A stretch of DNA of 47,939 nt from LGRD01 sp031382215 (GCA_031382215.1 JANMYQ010000177.1:1-47939), one strand, 5' to 3'. Positions 7,990-17,445 are shown, counted from the stretch's first letter. Notes: generated from the letters alone by a model not told the origin. Translations and numbers: made by a program.

Positions 7990-9024
7990 CTACTTGCTGC
8001 TCAACGCATTGCTCACCAGCCGCGACGTGATGTCGACGATCTGGATCATGCGGTCGTAGGCCATGCGGGTGGGGCCGATGACGCCGAGCGTGCCGACGAC
8101 CTTGCCGTCGACTTCGTACGGTGCCGAGACGACCGACAGTTCCTCGAACGGCACGACCAGGCTTTCGCCGCCGATGTAGATGCGCACACCTTCGGCGCGG
8201 CTGCTCACGTCGAGCAGGCGCATCAGCTGGGTTTTCTGTTCGAACACCTCGAACAGCTTGCGCAGCGAACCCAGGTCGTTGGAGAAGTCCTGCACCGTCA
8301 GCAGGTTGCGTTCGCCGGCCACCACCACCTGCTCCTGGCTGTCGGCCATGGCTTCGCTGCCGGCCTGCACGGCGGCCTGCATCAGTGCAGCAATCTCGCC
8401 GCGCAGCGCGTCGACCTCGTTCATCAGGCGCTCGCGCACTTCTTCGAGCGTGAGGCCGGCGTAGTGCGAGGTGAGGTAGTTGCTGGCCTCGATGAGCTGG
8501 GCTTGGGTGTAGTCCTGCGCGGTGAAGATCACGCGGTTCTGCACGTCGCCGTCGGGCGCCACCAGGATGACCAGCACGCGCCGTTCGCTCAGGCGCATGA
8601 ACTCGATGTGGTGGAACACGCTGGCCTTGCGCGGCGCGGTAATCACGCCGACAAAATTCGACAGGTTGGACAGCAGTTGCGCGGCGTTGGCGATCACGCG
8701 CTGCGGTTGGTCGTGCGGCAGCTTGGGCTCGATCGGAGGCACGCCGCTCAGTTGATGCACACCGCTCAGGTTCAGCGGCTGGGCGGTGAGCATGGTGTCG
8801 ACGAACAGGCGGTAACCGCGTGCCGTGGGAATGCGCCCGGCGCTGGTGTGCGGGCTGGCGATCAGGCCCAGGTCTTCCAGGTCGGCCATCACGTTGCGGA
8901 TGGTGGCGGGCGACAGCTCCAGCCCGCTGGCGCGCGACAGGGTGCGCGAACCGACCGGTTGGCCGTCGGCAATGTAGCGCTCGACCAGGGCTTTGAGCAG
9001 GGTCTTGGCGCGGTGATCCAGCAT
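7990..9024 (-). CDS. hrcA: heat-inducible transcription repressor HrcA
   Basis: The 344-residue product starts at MLDHRAKTLLKALVERYIAD. The N-terminal winged-helix DNA-binding domain is clear (GQPVGSRTLSRASGLELSPA, TIRNVMADLEDLGLI, SPHTSAGRIPTARGYR), followed by the GAF-like dimerisation domain ending VGTLGVIGPTRMAYDRMIQI. HrcA represses groESL/dnaK-type heat-shock genes at CIRCE operators and needs GroEL for activity. No CIRCE operator is visible next to this gene, so its targets lie elsewhere. It is divergent from nadK, an arrangement common in Burkholderiales. The start is at Met11 of the longer frame because homologues begin there. Confidence 0.95.
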   Translation of the reverse strand: MLDHRAKTLLKALVERYIADGQPVGSRTLSRASGLELSPATIRNVMADLEDLGLIASPHTSAGRIPTARGYRLFVDTMLTAQPLNLSGVHQLSGVPPIEPKLPHDQPQRVIANAAQLLSNLSNFVGVITAPRKASVFHHIEFMRLSERRVLVILVAPDGDVQNRVIFTAQDYTQAQLIEASNYLTSHYAGLTLEEVRERLMNEVDALRGEIAALMQAAVQAGSEAMADSQEQVVVAGERNLLTVQDFSNDLGSLRKLFEVFEQKTQLMRLLDVSSRAEGVRIYIGGESLVVPFEELSVVSAPYEVDGKVVGTLGVIGPTRMAYDRMIQIVDITSRLVSNALSSK

Positions 9025-9092
9025 GTTTTCATTGTAGGCTTTGCGCCCTTGCACCCTGTGTCCACGAGGGGTGCTGTGGTGTAATCCCGCGC

Positions 9093-9968
9093 ATGCCGAA
9101 CCGCTTCCGTCATGCCGCGCTGGTGGGCAAGTACCAGGCCCAGGGCATCCGCGGGGTGCTGGAGGAGATCGCGGACTTTCTGGTCCGGCAGGGCCTCGAA
9201 GTGTCGCTGGAAGAACAGACGGCGCAGAACACCGGCATCCAGGGTTATGGCGCGCTGAGCCCGGCGCAACTCGGTGCCGAATGCGATCTGGCCTTCGTGG
9301 TGGGCGGTGACGGCACGATGCTGGGCATTGCCCGCCAACTCGCGCGCCACGGCACGCCGCTGGTGGGCATCAACCAGGGCCGGCTGGGTTTCATGACCGA
9401 CGTGCCAATGAGCCAGTTTGCGCAGATCCTGGCGCCGATGATCGCGGGCGACTACGAAGAAGAACATCGCACCATGCTCGAAGGCGGTGTGTGGCGCGAC
9501 GGCCATTCGATCTTCGAAGGCTTTGCGATGAACGACGTGGTCGTGAGCCGCGGCGCAGCGGCCAGCATGGTCGAGCTGAAGATCGACATCGGCGCCGAGT
9601 TCGTGGCCAACTTGCGCTCCGACGGGTTGATCATCGCGTCGCCGACCGGTTCGACCGCGTATGCGCTGTCGGCCGGCGGGCCGATCCTGCACCCGGGCAT
9701 TGCCGGCTGGGTGCTGGTGCCGATCGCACCTCACGACCTGTCGAACCGGCCGATCGTGTTGCCCGACACCGGCGAGATCAGCATCGAGATCGTGGCCGGC
9801 CGCGAGGCCAGCGTCAGCTTCGACATGCAGTCGTTCGCCAGCCTGATGCTCGGTGACCGCATCAGCGTGCGGCGTTCGGTGCACCAGGTGCGGTTCTTGC
9901 ACCCGCGGGGATGGAGCTATTACGCCACCTTGCGGCGCAAGCTGCACTGGAATTCCGGAGTCAACTGA
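9093..9968 (+). CDS. nadK: NAD kinase
   Basis: The 291-residue product matches the usual length of bacterial NAD kinases. It shows the diagnostic GGDGTML motif (ATP/NAD binding), GINQGRLGFMTD, and the second-domain SDGLIIASPTGSTAYALSAG segment that contacts NAD. It phosphorylates NAD to NADP in the cytoplasm. The 68-base gap to hrcA must hold both divergent promoters; a GCACCC (9051-9056)/GGGTGC (9069-9074) inverted repeat lies there but is not a CIRCE element. recN starts one base after the stop codon, so the genes are co-transcribed. Confidence 0.96.
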   Translation: MPNRFRHAALVGKYQAQGIRGVLEEIADFLVRQGLEVSLEEQTAQNTGIQGYGALSPAQLGAECDLAFVVGGDGTMLGIARQLARHGTPLVGINQGRLGFMTDVPMSQFAQILAPMIAGDYEEEHRTMLEGGVWRDGHSIFEGFAMNDVVVSRGAAASMVELKIDIGAEFVANLRSDGLIIASPTGSTAYALSAGGPILHPGIAGWVLVPIAPHDLSNRPIVLPDTGEISIEIVAGREASVSFDMQSFASLMLGDRISVRRSVHQVRFLHPRGWSYYATLRRKLHWNSGVN

Positions 9969-9969
9969 C

Positions 9970-11664
9970 GTGCTGCGCCGCCTTTCCCTGCGCGACTTCG
10001 TCATCGTCACCAGTTTGGAGGTGGAGTTCGACGCTGGTTTTTCGGTGCTGACCGGCAAGACCGGAGCGGGCAAGTCGATCCTGGTCGATGCACTGCAACT
10101 GGCGCTGGGCAGCCGGGGTGATGCCGGCGTGGTGCGTGAAGGTGCGGCGCGCGCCGACATCGGTGCCGAGTTCGACTCGCCACCGAGCCTGAACGCATGG
10201 CTCGACGAAGCCGGCTTCGAAGCTAGCGACGCGCTGCTGCTGCGCCGCACGATCGACGCACAGGGCAAGAGCCGCGCCTGGGTCAACGGCAGCCCGGCCA
10301 CCCTGGCGCAGTTGCGCGAAGCGGCCGACCACCTGGTGGACATCCACGGCCAGCACGCGTGGCAAAGCCTCACGCGCGCGCCTGCAGTGCGTGCGCTGCT
10401 GGACGCGTACGCGGGGTTGGACGCTGCGCCGCTGGCCGCGGCCTGGTCGCATTGGAAAGCGGCCACCGAAACGCTGGCCGGCGCGCGCGCGAAACAGGCC
10501 GACCTGCAGCGCGAGCGCGAACGCATGGCCTGGCAGATCGGCGAAGTCGACAAGCTCGCCCCCGGCGATGACGAGTGGGGCGAACTGGAGGCCGAGCACA
10601 AGAAGCTCGCCAACGCACAGTCGTTGATCGCCGCGGCGCGTGCGGCGCAAGATGCGATCGTCGGCGCCGAGGGGGAGGCCAACGCGAGCGCCGAAGGCCT
10701 GACCGGCCACGCCATCGACGCGCTGCAGGACGTGGCGTCGTTCGACCAGCAGCTTGCCGGCGTGATCGAGGTGCTGCAAGGCGCGCAGGCGCAACTGCAG
10801 GACGCCGCGCACACCTTGGGTGGCTACCTGCACCGCACCGAAGTCGAGCCCGAGCGGCTGCAGGCGCTGGACGAACGCCTGTCGGCATGGGTGAGCCTGG
10901 CGCGCCGCTACCGCCGCCCGCCGCAGGAGCTGCCGGCGCTGCTGGGCGAATGGAAAAGCGAGTTGCGCGCGCTCGACGCGGCAACCGACCTCGACGCGCT
11001 GCAAGCCGAACTGGCCACCGCCAAGGCCGCGTTCGACAGCGAAGCCAAACGCGTGGCCAAACTGCGCCGCGCAGCCGCACCCAAACTCGCCGGTGTGGTG
11101 ACGCAGGCGATGCAGCAGCTCGGCATGGGCGGTGGGCGCTTCGAGGTGGAACTGACCGCGCACGAGACACCCCAGTCTTTCGGGTTGGAGTCGGCCGAAT
11201 TCCTGGTCGCCGGGCACGAAGGCAGCACGCCGCGGCCGCTGGCCAAGGTGGCCTCGGGTGGCGAGCTGTCGCGCATCGCGCTGGCGATTGCGGTGACGAC
11301 CAGCCAGCTCGGTGAAGCGGCCACCTTGATCTTCGACGAGATCGACGCCGGCGTCGGCGGTGCCGTGGCCGAGGCCGTGGGCCGGCTGATGAAACAGCTC
11401 GGCCGCGACCGCCAGGTGCTGGCCGTCACGCACCTGCCGCAGGTCGCCGCCTGCGCCGACCATCACTATGTGGTGTCCAAGCTCTCGCGCGACGGCGCGA
11501 CGCGCAGCGACGTCGGCCAGGTCAGCGGTGAAGCCCGCGTGGCCGAGGTCGCCCGCATGCTGGGCGGCGAGCGGCTGTCGGGCACGAGCCTGGCGCACGC
11601 ACAAGAAATGCTCGCCGTCGGCTCCGACGCATCGCCCCCCGCACGAGGAAAGAAGCGCCCATGA
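9970..11664 (+). CDS. recN: DNA repair protein RecN
   Basis: The GTG at 9970 gives a 564-residue protein beginning VLRRLSLRDFVIVTSLEVEF, the normal RecN N-terminus; upstream sequence in this frame belongs to nadK. Walker A is GKTGAGKS (29-36) with Lys where most RecN proteins have Glu. The middle (about 150-380) is a long Ala/Glu/Leu coiled coil. The C-terminal head has the ABC/SMC signature ASGGELSRIALAI and Walker B TLIFDEIDAGVGG. RecN is an SMC-like ATPase acting in recombinational repair of double-strand breaks. It overlaps the rapZ start by four bases (ATGA), indicating coupled translation. Confidence 0.95.
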   Translation: MLRRLSLRDFVIVTSLEVEFDAGFSVLTGKTGAGKSILVDALQLALGSRGDAGVVREGAARADIGAEFDSPPSLNAWLDEAGFEASDALLLRRTIDAQGKSRAWVNGSPATLAQLREAADHLVDIHGQHAWQSLTRAPAVRALLDAYAGLDAAPLAAAWSHWKAATETLAGARAKQADLQRERERMAWQIGEVDKLAPGDDEWGELEAEHKKLANAQSLIAAARAAQDAIVGAEGEANASAEGLTGHAIDALQDVASFDQQLAGVIEVLQGAQAQLQDAAHTLGGYLHRTEVEPERLQALDERLSAWVSLARRYRRPPQELPALLGEWKSELRALDAATDLDALQAELATAKAAFDSEAKRVAKLRRAAAPKLAGVVTQAMQQLGMGGGRFEVELTAHETPQSFGLESAEFLVAGHEGSTPRPLAKVASGGELSRIALAIAVTTSQLGEAATLIFDEIDAGVGGAVAEAVGRLMKQLGRDRQVLAVTHLPQVAACADHHYVVSKLSRDGATRSDVGQVSGEARVAEVARMLGGERLSGTSLAHAQEMLAVGSDASPPARGKKRP

Positions 11665-12623
11665 CTGCGTTCTCCGAAACCCAATCAGGTCCGCTGAGCG
11701 ACAACGACAGCTCTGAGATGCGCGAGGTCGTGCTGGTCACGGGCATTTCCGGCTCGGGCAAGTCGGTGGCGCTGCACGCGCTCGAAGACGCCGGCTTCTT
11801 CTGCGTCGACAACCTGCCGCCCGAATTGCTGCGCGACTTTCTGCGCCTGGAGCACCAACGCTCGCACCGCCGCGTGGCGATTGCGGTAGACGTACGCAGC
11901 GCCGGCTCGCTGCCTTACCTGTTGCCACTGGTCAAACAACTGCGCGGCGAAGGGCTGACGGTGCGCGCGCTGTTTCTCGACGCCAGCACCGACGCACTGG
12001 TGCGGCGCTTTTCCGAAACGCGCCGGCCGCACCCGCTGTCCGACGCCGAGGCGCACACCGTCGAACAACCCTCGCGCCGCCGTGAAGACCGCGTGACCGA
12101 CGGGCGCCGCGGCCTGATCGACGCAATCGAGCTGGAGCGCGAGCTGCTGGCCGAGCTGCGCGAGATCTCCACCGTGATCGACACCAGCCAGTTGCGCCCG
12201 GCGCAGTTACGCATCTGGATGCGCGACCTGGTGCGGGCCGACTACAACCGCCTCACCCTGGTGTTCGAAAGTTTTGCGTTCAAGCACGGCGTGCCGCTGG
12301 ACGCCGACTATGTATTCGACGTGCGCGTGCTGCCCAACCCGCACTACATCCGCGAACTGCGGCCGCTGACCGGGCGCGACGGGGCTGTCGCGAAATACCT
12401 GCAGTCGCAACCCGACGTGAGCGAGATGATGGCGATGATCGACGCCTTCCTGTCGCGCTGGCTGCCGGCCTTCGAAGACGACCAGCGCAGTTACCTCACG
12501 GTGGCCATCGGCTGCACCGGCGGGCAGCACCGCTCGGTCTTCTTCGTCGAGACCTTGGCCTACCGCTTCGGAGGGCGCGTGGCCACCCTGAAGCGACACC
12601 GGGAACTGGACGCGCGGGATTGA
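11661..12623 (+). CDS. rapZ: RapZ/YvcJ family nucleotide-binding protein
   Basis: The 320-residue product has an N-terminal P-loop (GISGSGKS, about 28-35), then GFFCVDNLPPEL and FLDASTDALVRRFSETRRPH. The C-terminal domain ends with IGCTGGQHRSVFF, the family signature. In enterobacteria RapZ guides RNase E to the GlmZ small RNA and senses glucosamine-6-phosphate; in other bacteria the role is less clear, so that function is inferred here. It lies between recN (4-base overlap) and a LON-domain gene, apparently in one operon. Confidence 0.93.
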   Translation: MTAFSETQSGPLSDNDSSEMREVVLVTGISGSGKSVALHALEDAGFFCVDNLPPELLRDFLRLEHQRSHRRVAIAVDVRSAGSLPYLLPLVKQLRGEGLTVRALFLDASTDALVRRFSETRRPHPLSDAEAHTVEQPSRRREDRVTDGRRGLIDAIELERELLAELREISTVIDTSQLRPAQLRIWMRDLVRADYNRLTLVFESFAFKHGVPLDADYVFDVRVLPNPHYIRELRPLTGRDGAVAKYLQSQPDVSEMMAMIDAFLSRWLPAFEDDQRSYLTVAIGCTGGQHRSVFFVETLAYRFGGRVATLKRHRELDARD

Positions 12624-12637
12624 GCAGGGCCGTTGGC

Positions 12638-13276
12638 GTGGCCACGACCGAACTGCCGCTGTTCCCGCTGCAGACGGTGCTGTTCCCCGGCGGGCTGCTG
12701 AGCCTGAAGGTGTTCGAGGCACGCTACCTCGACCTGATGGCGAGCTGCCTGCGCGAACAGCAAGCGTTCGGCGTGGTGGCCTTGCGCACCGCGGCGGCCG
12801 CGAACGGACAGACCGTGCGGAATGGGCGGAATGAAGGTGAGGCCGACCCATCGGCCGATTTCGAATCCACCGGCGTCGTGGCCGAACTGATCGACGTGGA
12901 CAGCACGCGCGCCGGCATTCTGCAGGTGCGCTGCCGCGGGCTGCAGCGCTTCTCGCTCGCGGCCCGGCGCCAGCAGGACGACGGCCTGTGGCTGGCCGGC
13001 ACCACCCCGCTGCCCGACGATGCCGCGGTGGCCCCAGCGTTGGCGGTGCTGGACACCGTGAAGGGCCTCGCCAACGCCATCGCCACGCTCAAGGGCCAGG
13101 GCTCACAGCCGTTCCTGCAGCCCTACCGTTTCGACAGTGCCGGCTGGGTGGCCAACCGCTGGTGCGAGATCCTGCCGATCTCGACCACCGCCAAACAAAG
13201 GCTGATGGAATTGGGCGATCCGACGGTGCGCCTTCAGCTCGTTGATGAATACCTGCGCAGCAAGGGCGTGGTTTGA
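12638..13276 (+). CDS. LON substrate-binding-domain protein
   Basis: This protein of about 212 residues begins VATTELPLFPLQTVLFPGGL and continues LLSLKVFEARYLDLMASCLR, the start of the Lon N-terminal (LAN/PUA-like) domain. No AAA or protease domain follows, so it is a stand-alone LAN protein as found widely in proteobacteria. Its biochemical role is unknown; substrate recognition is an inference from Lon. GTG at 12638 is preferred with AGCAGGG nine bases upstream; a TTG at 12620 overlapping the rapZ stop would add six residues. It is the last gene of the nadK operon and converges on mutY. Confidence 0.85.
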   Translation: MATTELPLFPLQTVLFPGGLLSLKVFEARYLDLMASCLREQQAFGVVALRTAAAANGQTVRNGRNEGEADPSADFESTGVVAELIDVDSTRAGILQVRCRGLQRFSLAARRQQDDGLWLAGTTPLPDDAAVAPALAVLDTVKGLANAIATLKGQGSQPFLQPYRFDSAGWVANRWCEILPISTTAKQRLMELGDPTVRLQLVDEYLRSKGVV

Positions 13277-13302
13277 GGCGCGGTTTGAACGCGGTCTGAA
13301 AT

Positions 13303-14355
13303 TCAAGCCGACAGCAGCCTGCGCAGCGGCGCGGGCACACCGCTCGCCAGCGCTTCGTCCATGCTGAACCAGCGGCCGCTCGGCCAGGCCTGCACGATCT
13401 GCGCAACCCGCGCCGCACCGGTGCGCGGCGGCACGGTCCAGCGCAACGGGTGCAAGGTCCAGTCAAGGTGGGTCAGGGTGTGGGTGAAGCTGGGCAAGGG
13501 CTCGAACGTGCCGGGCCATGCGGCGCTGGCTTGCTCGAATGCGGCCGGCGAGTCGAACTCCGGCAGGCTCCACAGCCCCGCCCACACGCCGGTCTGTGGC
13601 CGCTGTTGCAGCCACAGCCTGTGCTGCCACTGCAGCCACAACCACACGTGCTCGCGCCGCCCGCGCTTGAGCTTGCGCGTCTTGACCGGGTAGCGCTCTT
13701 GCTCGCCAGTGCGCGCTGCCACGCAATGGCCGCGCACCGGGCAGGCGTCGCACAACGGCGCGCGTGCTGCGCACACGGTGGCGCCCAGGTCCATCAGGCC
13801 TTGCGTGTAAGGCTCGATGCCTTCAGCGGGCAACAGCGTGGTGGCGCGGGCCCACAGTTCGCGCTCCGGCGCCGCCTCGGCCAGGTCACCGTCAAAACCG
13901 AGAACTCGGGTCAGCACGCGCTTGACGTTGCCGTCGAGAATCGCCACCCGCTCGCCGAAACAAAAGGCCGCGATCGCGGCCGCGGTGGAGCGGCCGATGC
14001 CTGGCAAGGTGGCCAGCGCCGCACTGGTGGGCGGGAAGCGGCCGCTATGTTCGGCCACCACCGCCTGCGCGCAGCGGTGCAGGTTGCGCGCCCGACTGTA
14101 GTAGCCCAGGCCGCTCCACAACGCCAGCACATCGTCTTGCGGCGCCGCGGCGAGCGCGGCCACATCCGGAAACGCCTGCCGGAAACGCTGGTAGTAACCG
14201 AGCACGGTGGCCACCTGGGTCTGCTGCAGCATCACCTCGGAGAGCCACACCCGGTACGGGTCGCGGGTGTTCTGCCACGGCAGGCCATGGCGGCCGTGGT
14301 GGCGCTGCCATTCGACGACCTGGGCCGCGAACGGCCGCGCGGCCGGCAACTTCAA
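13303..14355 (-). CDS. mutY: A/G-specific adenine glycosylase MutY
   Basis: The 350-residue product has the catalytic Glu in WLSEVMLQQTQVATV (Glu40), the helix-hairpin-helix LPGIGRSTAAAIAAF, the catalytic Asp in ILDGNVKRVLTR, and the [4Fe-4S] ligands C-x6-C-x2-C-x5-C in CAARAPLCDACPVRGHC. A C-terminal NUDIX-like region (VWAGLWSLPEF, FTHTLTHLDWTLHPLRW) recognises 8-oxoG. MutY removes A opposite 8-oxoG and works with MutM, encoded 2.2 kb upstream on the same strand. Its ATG overlaps the stop of the dynamin-like gene as ATGA, so translation is probably coupled. Confidence 0.96.
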   Translation of the reverse strand: MKLPAARPFAAQVVEWQRHHGRHGLPWQNTRDPYRVWLSEVMLQQTQVATVLGYYQRFRQAFPDVAALAAAPQDDVLALWSGLGYYSRARNLHRCAQAVVAEHSGRFPPTSAALATLPGIGRSTAAAIAAFCFGERVAILDGNVKRVLTRVLGFDGDLAEAAPERELWARATTLLPAEGIEPYTQGLMDLGATVCAARAPLCDACPVRGHCVAARTGEQERYPVKTRKLKRGRREHVWLWLQWQHRLWLQQRPQTGVWAGLWSLPEFDSPAAFEQASAAWPGTFEPLPSFTHTLTHLDWTLHPLRWTVPPRTGAARVAQIVQAWPSGRWFSMDEALASGVPAPLRRLLSA

Positions 14356-16388
14356 GCCTGCGCCAGCCGCAGGCGCGGCGGCTCGACCTCTATTTCGTTG
14401 TCGCTTTCGACGTCGCTTTCGATGTCAATTTCGAGATCGAGTGAAATCAAGGTCTCGATCAGGTTCATCGGCGCGACACAAGCCTGCTCGCGCAGCGACT
14501 CGATCAGTTCGGTCGCGCGCGTGAGCATCACCTGCGAGCGTTGGTCCTGGCCTTCGAGTTCGCTGATGCGCTCTTCCAGGTCGCCGGCTGCCGCCTGCAC
14601 GCGCTCAAGCGCCTCGCGCCGGTGCCTGAAGTTTCGCCGGCGGTCGCGCAGTTGCGAATCGACCTGAGCCGACGCGGTCTTGTTCCAGAGTTCGACCTCG
14701 CCGCTGGCGTTCTCGAACACCACGCGCAGGCGCGACACCAGCATGCGCCGGAACTGGTCCATGAACTTCGCGCTGGACAGGCGCAGGGCCTGCGTCGGCC
14801 CGAGGTACTGAACATAGTTACGCTCGATCAGCGCCAGTTCACGCTCGAAGCGTTCGAGCTCGGGGCCCGGAGTCAGGGCCAGGCTGAAACCGAATTCAGC
14901 GTTCATGCGGCCGAACGAGACGCCCAGCATCTCGCGCGTTTCGCTGCTGCGCCGCTGCGCCACGGCGAGCAGGTCCTGCAGACGCTTGCACAAGGCAATG
15001 AAGGCCTTCTTCGCGCCCAGGTTGAGGAACGACGCGCTCATGCTCGTTTCCATCGCGGCCACTTCTTCGTGCAGCCGGTCGGTCGACAGCCCGACGAGTT
15101 GTTCTTTCAGGATGCGGCTGTGGACCGAACGCATGGCCTGAAGGCGCGAGGTGCACTGCTCGAACTCTTCGGTTTCGGCGTCGATGCGCTGCAGCATCAG
15201 TTCGAGCTTGGCGCTGCTCTTGCCGCGCAGGCCGCGCAGCTCGAGCAATTGTTCGGCGAGCTGGCGGCGGCCGTCGCCCAGGCGCCGCGCCATGTGGGTT
15301 TCGACCTGCTGCGCCGCGCCCAGCACCATCTGCTCCAGCACCTCGCGCCGTTGCGGCAGCAGCTGCGCGCCAAGGGCTTTTTCGAGTTCGGGCAGGCGGC
15401 TGTCGTGCAGCTCGACTTCGTCGCCCGCCACGCGCGCGGCCAGCGCCTGGCGCGCCGAGATCGGGAACACACGCTCCGCCGGCACGTCGAGCGTGCGCGC
15501 CGCGTCGCGCCGCTGGCCGGCAATCTGAGCATCGACCTGTTCGGGTGTGAGCAGCGCGTCGCGCAAGGTGTCGATCTTGTTCAGCACGACGAAGCGCGAC
15601 ATGGCCTGGGTGTTCAAGTGGTCGCGCCAGATGGCCATGTCGGATTTGGTGACGCCGGTGTCGGCGCCGAGCACGAACACCGTGGCATGCGCGCTCGGCA
15701 GCAAGCTCAGGGTCAGCTCCGGTTCGGCGCCGATGGCGTTGAGCCCCGGTGTGTCCAACACCACCAGACCCTGCTTGAGCAAGGGGTGCGGGTAGTTGAT
15801 CAGCGCGTGGCGCCAGGCCGGGACCTGCACGCGGCCGAGGTCGTCGGTGGGCGGGTTGTCGGACAGTTGCTGGTCGTCCCAGAAGCCGAGTTCGCGGGCA
15901 CGGTCCTTGGGCATCCACTCGGTGTGCGTGACCTCGAGCAGCGCGTTCGCCAACTGGTCGGCGTCGCCCACCTGCAGCGGCACATGGCGCCATGCGCGCG
16001 GCTGCGAACGCAGGTCGCTCAGCGGCAGGCCTTCGAGGCGCGACTCGATCGGCAACAACGACAGCACGGGCGCTTGCGACACGTCCCACGCCAGCTCCAC
16101 CGGGCACATGGTGGTGCGGCCCGGCGAAGCCGGCAGCACACGCCGGCCGGCGTCGGAAAAGAAGATCGCGTTGATGAGCTCGGACTTGCCGCGCGAGAAC
16201 TCGGCCACGAAGGCCACCACGAGCTTGTCGCTGTTCAGGCGGCCGCGCAAGGTGCCGAGTTGGGCGGCCACCGGTTCATCGATCAGATCGTGCGTCTTGA
16301 GAAACTGCGAAAGACCGTCCAGGCGCTCGACCAGCGAGCCGCGCCAGGCGCTCAATGCATCAAGACTGCCGGCAAAAGATGGGGTCAT
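14352..16388 (-). CDS. dynamin-like GTPase
   Basis: Starting at MTPSFAGSLDALSAW the product is 678 residues. GTPase motifs are G1 AEFSRGKSEL (typical bacterial dynamin-like P-loop, though most have ST rather than SE after GK), switch region PGRTTMCPVEL, G3 DTPGLNAIG and G4 NKID. Long helical segments follow (EVLEQMVLGAAQQVETHMAR, LEERISELEGQDQRSQVMLT), as expected for a stalk/coiled coil. The end is a strikingly acidic tail (about 14392-14441) before PPRLRLAQA. Bacterial dynamin-like proteins remodel or protect membranes; the role here is not shown. Translational overlap with mutY is notable because the products have no known functional link. Confidence 0.88.
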   Translation of the reverse strand: MTPSFAGSLDALSAWRGSLVERLDGLSQFLKTHDLIDEPVAAQLGTLRGRLNSDKLVVAFVAEFSRGKSELINAIFFSDAGRRVLPASPGRTTMCPVELAWDVSQAPVLSLLPIESRLEGLPLSDLRSQPRAWRHVPLQVGDADQLANALLEVTHTEWMPKDRARELGFWDDQQLSDNPPTDDLGRVQVPAWRHALINYPHPLLKQGLVVLDTPGLNAIGAEPELTLSLLPSAHATVFVLGADTGVTKSDMAIWRDHLNTQAMSRFVVLNKIDTLRDALLTPEQVDAQIAGQRRDAARTLDVPAERVFPISARQALAARVAGDEVELHDSRLPELEKALGAQLLPQRREVLEQMVLGAAQQVETHMARRLGDGRRQLAEQLLELRGLRGKSSAKLELMLQRIDAETEEFEQCTSRLQAMRSVHSRILKEQLVGLSTDRLHEEVAAMETSMSASFLNLGAKKAFIALCKRLQDLLAVAQRRSSETREMLGVSFGRMNAEFGFSLALTPGPELERFERELALIERNYVQYLGPTQALRLSSAKFMDQFRRMLVSRLRVVFENASGEVELWNKTASAQVDSQLRDRRRNFRHRREALERVQAAAGDLEERISELEGQDQRSQVMLTRATELIESLREQACVAPMNLIETLISLDLEIDIESDVESDNEIEVEPPRLRLAQA

Positions 16389-16558
16389 GAGAACGGCGCG
16401 CAGCAGGGCGGCAAAAGACCAAGCGGGCATGGTAGCGCAAGGCCCGCCGCGCGGTGACAGTGAAAACAGCGTGGAAACAACTGCTCACGAAAGAACCGGG
16501 AGAACCGGGGTTCGTGGCCGGCGACTCGTGACGCAATCCGCATTGCTGCGGCGTGGCC

Positions 16559-17374
16559 TCATCGCCGTTGGCAAACGGGGCAGAAGAAAGTGGCGCGCTG
16601 GCCCTGGACCACGCGCCGAACGGCCGTGCCGCAACTCGGGCACGGCGCGCCTGCGCGCCCATACACGCCGGCCTGCAGCTGGAACGCGCCGGCCATGCCG
16701 TGGCTGTCGCGAAAGTCGCGCAAGGTGGAGCCGCCCAGCGCCAGCGCGCGCGACAGGATCTGGCGCACCGCGTCGGCGAGTTGTTCACAGCGCACTTTGC
16801 TGAGCTTGCCGCTGCGGGCGCGCGGGTCGATGCCGGCCGCGAACAAGGCCTCGCAGGCGTAGATGTTGCCGGCGCCCACCACAACGTCGCCAGCCAGCAG
16901 CACTTGCTTGATGGCCACGCGGCGCCCTCGCAAAGCCGCGTGCAGGTGGGCGCCGGTGAAGGCCGGATCGAAGGGCTCCAGTCCCAGCACGGCCAGCAGC
17001 TTGGCGGCCGGGTCGTGGTGCAGACCTTCGGACCACACCACCGCGCCAAAGCGCCGCGGGTCGGTGAGCCGCAAGGTGCCGCGGCTGGTGACCAGGTCGA
17101 AGTGGTCGTGCGGCCCCGCATCGCCGGGCTGCTCGGAAAAGGCCAGCGAACCCGACATGCCCAGGTGCATCAACAAGCCGCCGCGCTGCAAGGGCAGCCA
17201 CAGGTACTTGCCGCGGCGGGTCACGTCGCCCACCGTCAGACCGACCAGCGATCGGGGCTCACAGCCCAAGGCCCAACGCAGGGGTTTGCCGACCCGGGTG
17301 GCCAGGATCTGCGCGCCGGCAATGCGGCTCGCAAAGCTCTGGCGTGTGACTTCAACCTCGGGAAGTTCTGGCAT
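16559..17374 (-). CDS. mutM: formamidopyrimidine-DNA glycosylase (MutM/Fpg)
   Basis: The 271-residue product begins MPELPEVEV: Pro2 is the Schiff-base nucleophile and Glu3 a catalytic residue after Met removal. It also has RRGKYLWL (conserved Lys), the LMHLGMSGSL segment, the H2TH region KQVLLAGDVVVGAGNIYACE, and a C-terminal zinc finger CPSCG...CPVCQ. It excises 8-oxoguanine and formamidopyrimidines. It is divergent from the TPR gene over a 71-base gap. The 170 bases between its stop and the dynamin gene start hold nothing recognised beyond a possible promoter. Confidence 0.96.
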   Translation of the reverse strand: MPELPEVEVTRQSFASRIAGAQILATRVGKPLRWALGCEPRSLVGLTVGDVTRRGKYLWLPLQRGGLLMHLGMSGSLAFSEQPGDAGPHDHFDLVTSRGTLRLTDPRRFGAVVWSEGLHHDPAAKLLAVLGLEPFDPAFTGAHLHAALRGRRVAIKQVLLAGDVVVGAGNIYACEALFAAGIDPRARSGKLSKVRCEQLADAVRQILSRALALGGSTLRDFRDSHGMAGAFQLQAGVYGRAGAPCPSCGTAVRRVVQGQRATFFCPVCQRR

Positions 17375-17415
17375 GAACGGAATTATCGCGACGTGTCCTG
17401 CTCAGACCCCGGCAC

Positions 17416-17421
17416 TAGAAT
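17416..17421 (+). promoter_or_regulatory. candidate -10 element (TAGAAT) before the TPR-lolB-ispE genes
   Basis: TAGAAT is one mismatch from the sigma-70 consensus and lies in the short gap between divergent mutM and the TPR gene, 25 bases before the start. No good -35 hexamer is seen 17 bases upstream (GTGTCC). A ribosome site AGGAG follows at 17435-17439. Confidence 0.35.
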
Positions 17422-17445
17422 GAATCTCGGTTTCAGGAGTTCCGG

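Noticed and set aside
9051..9074. GCACCC/GGGTGC inverted repeat between hrcA and nadK as a CIRCE operator
   Set aside because: CIRCE is TTAGCACTC-N9-GAGTGCTAA; neither arm sequence nor spacing matches.
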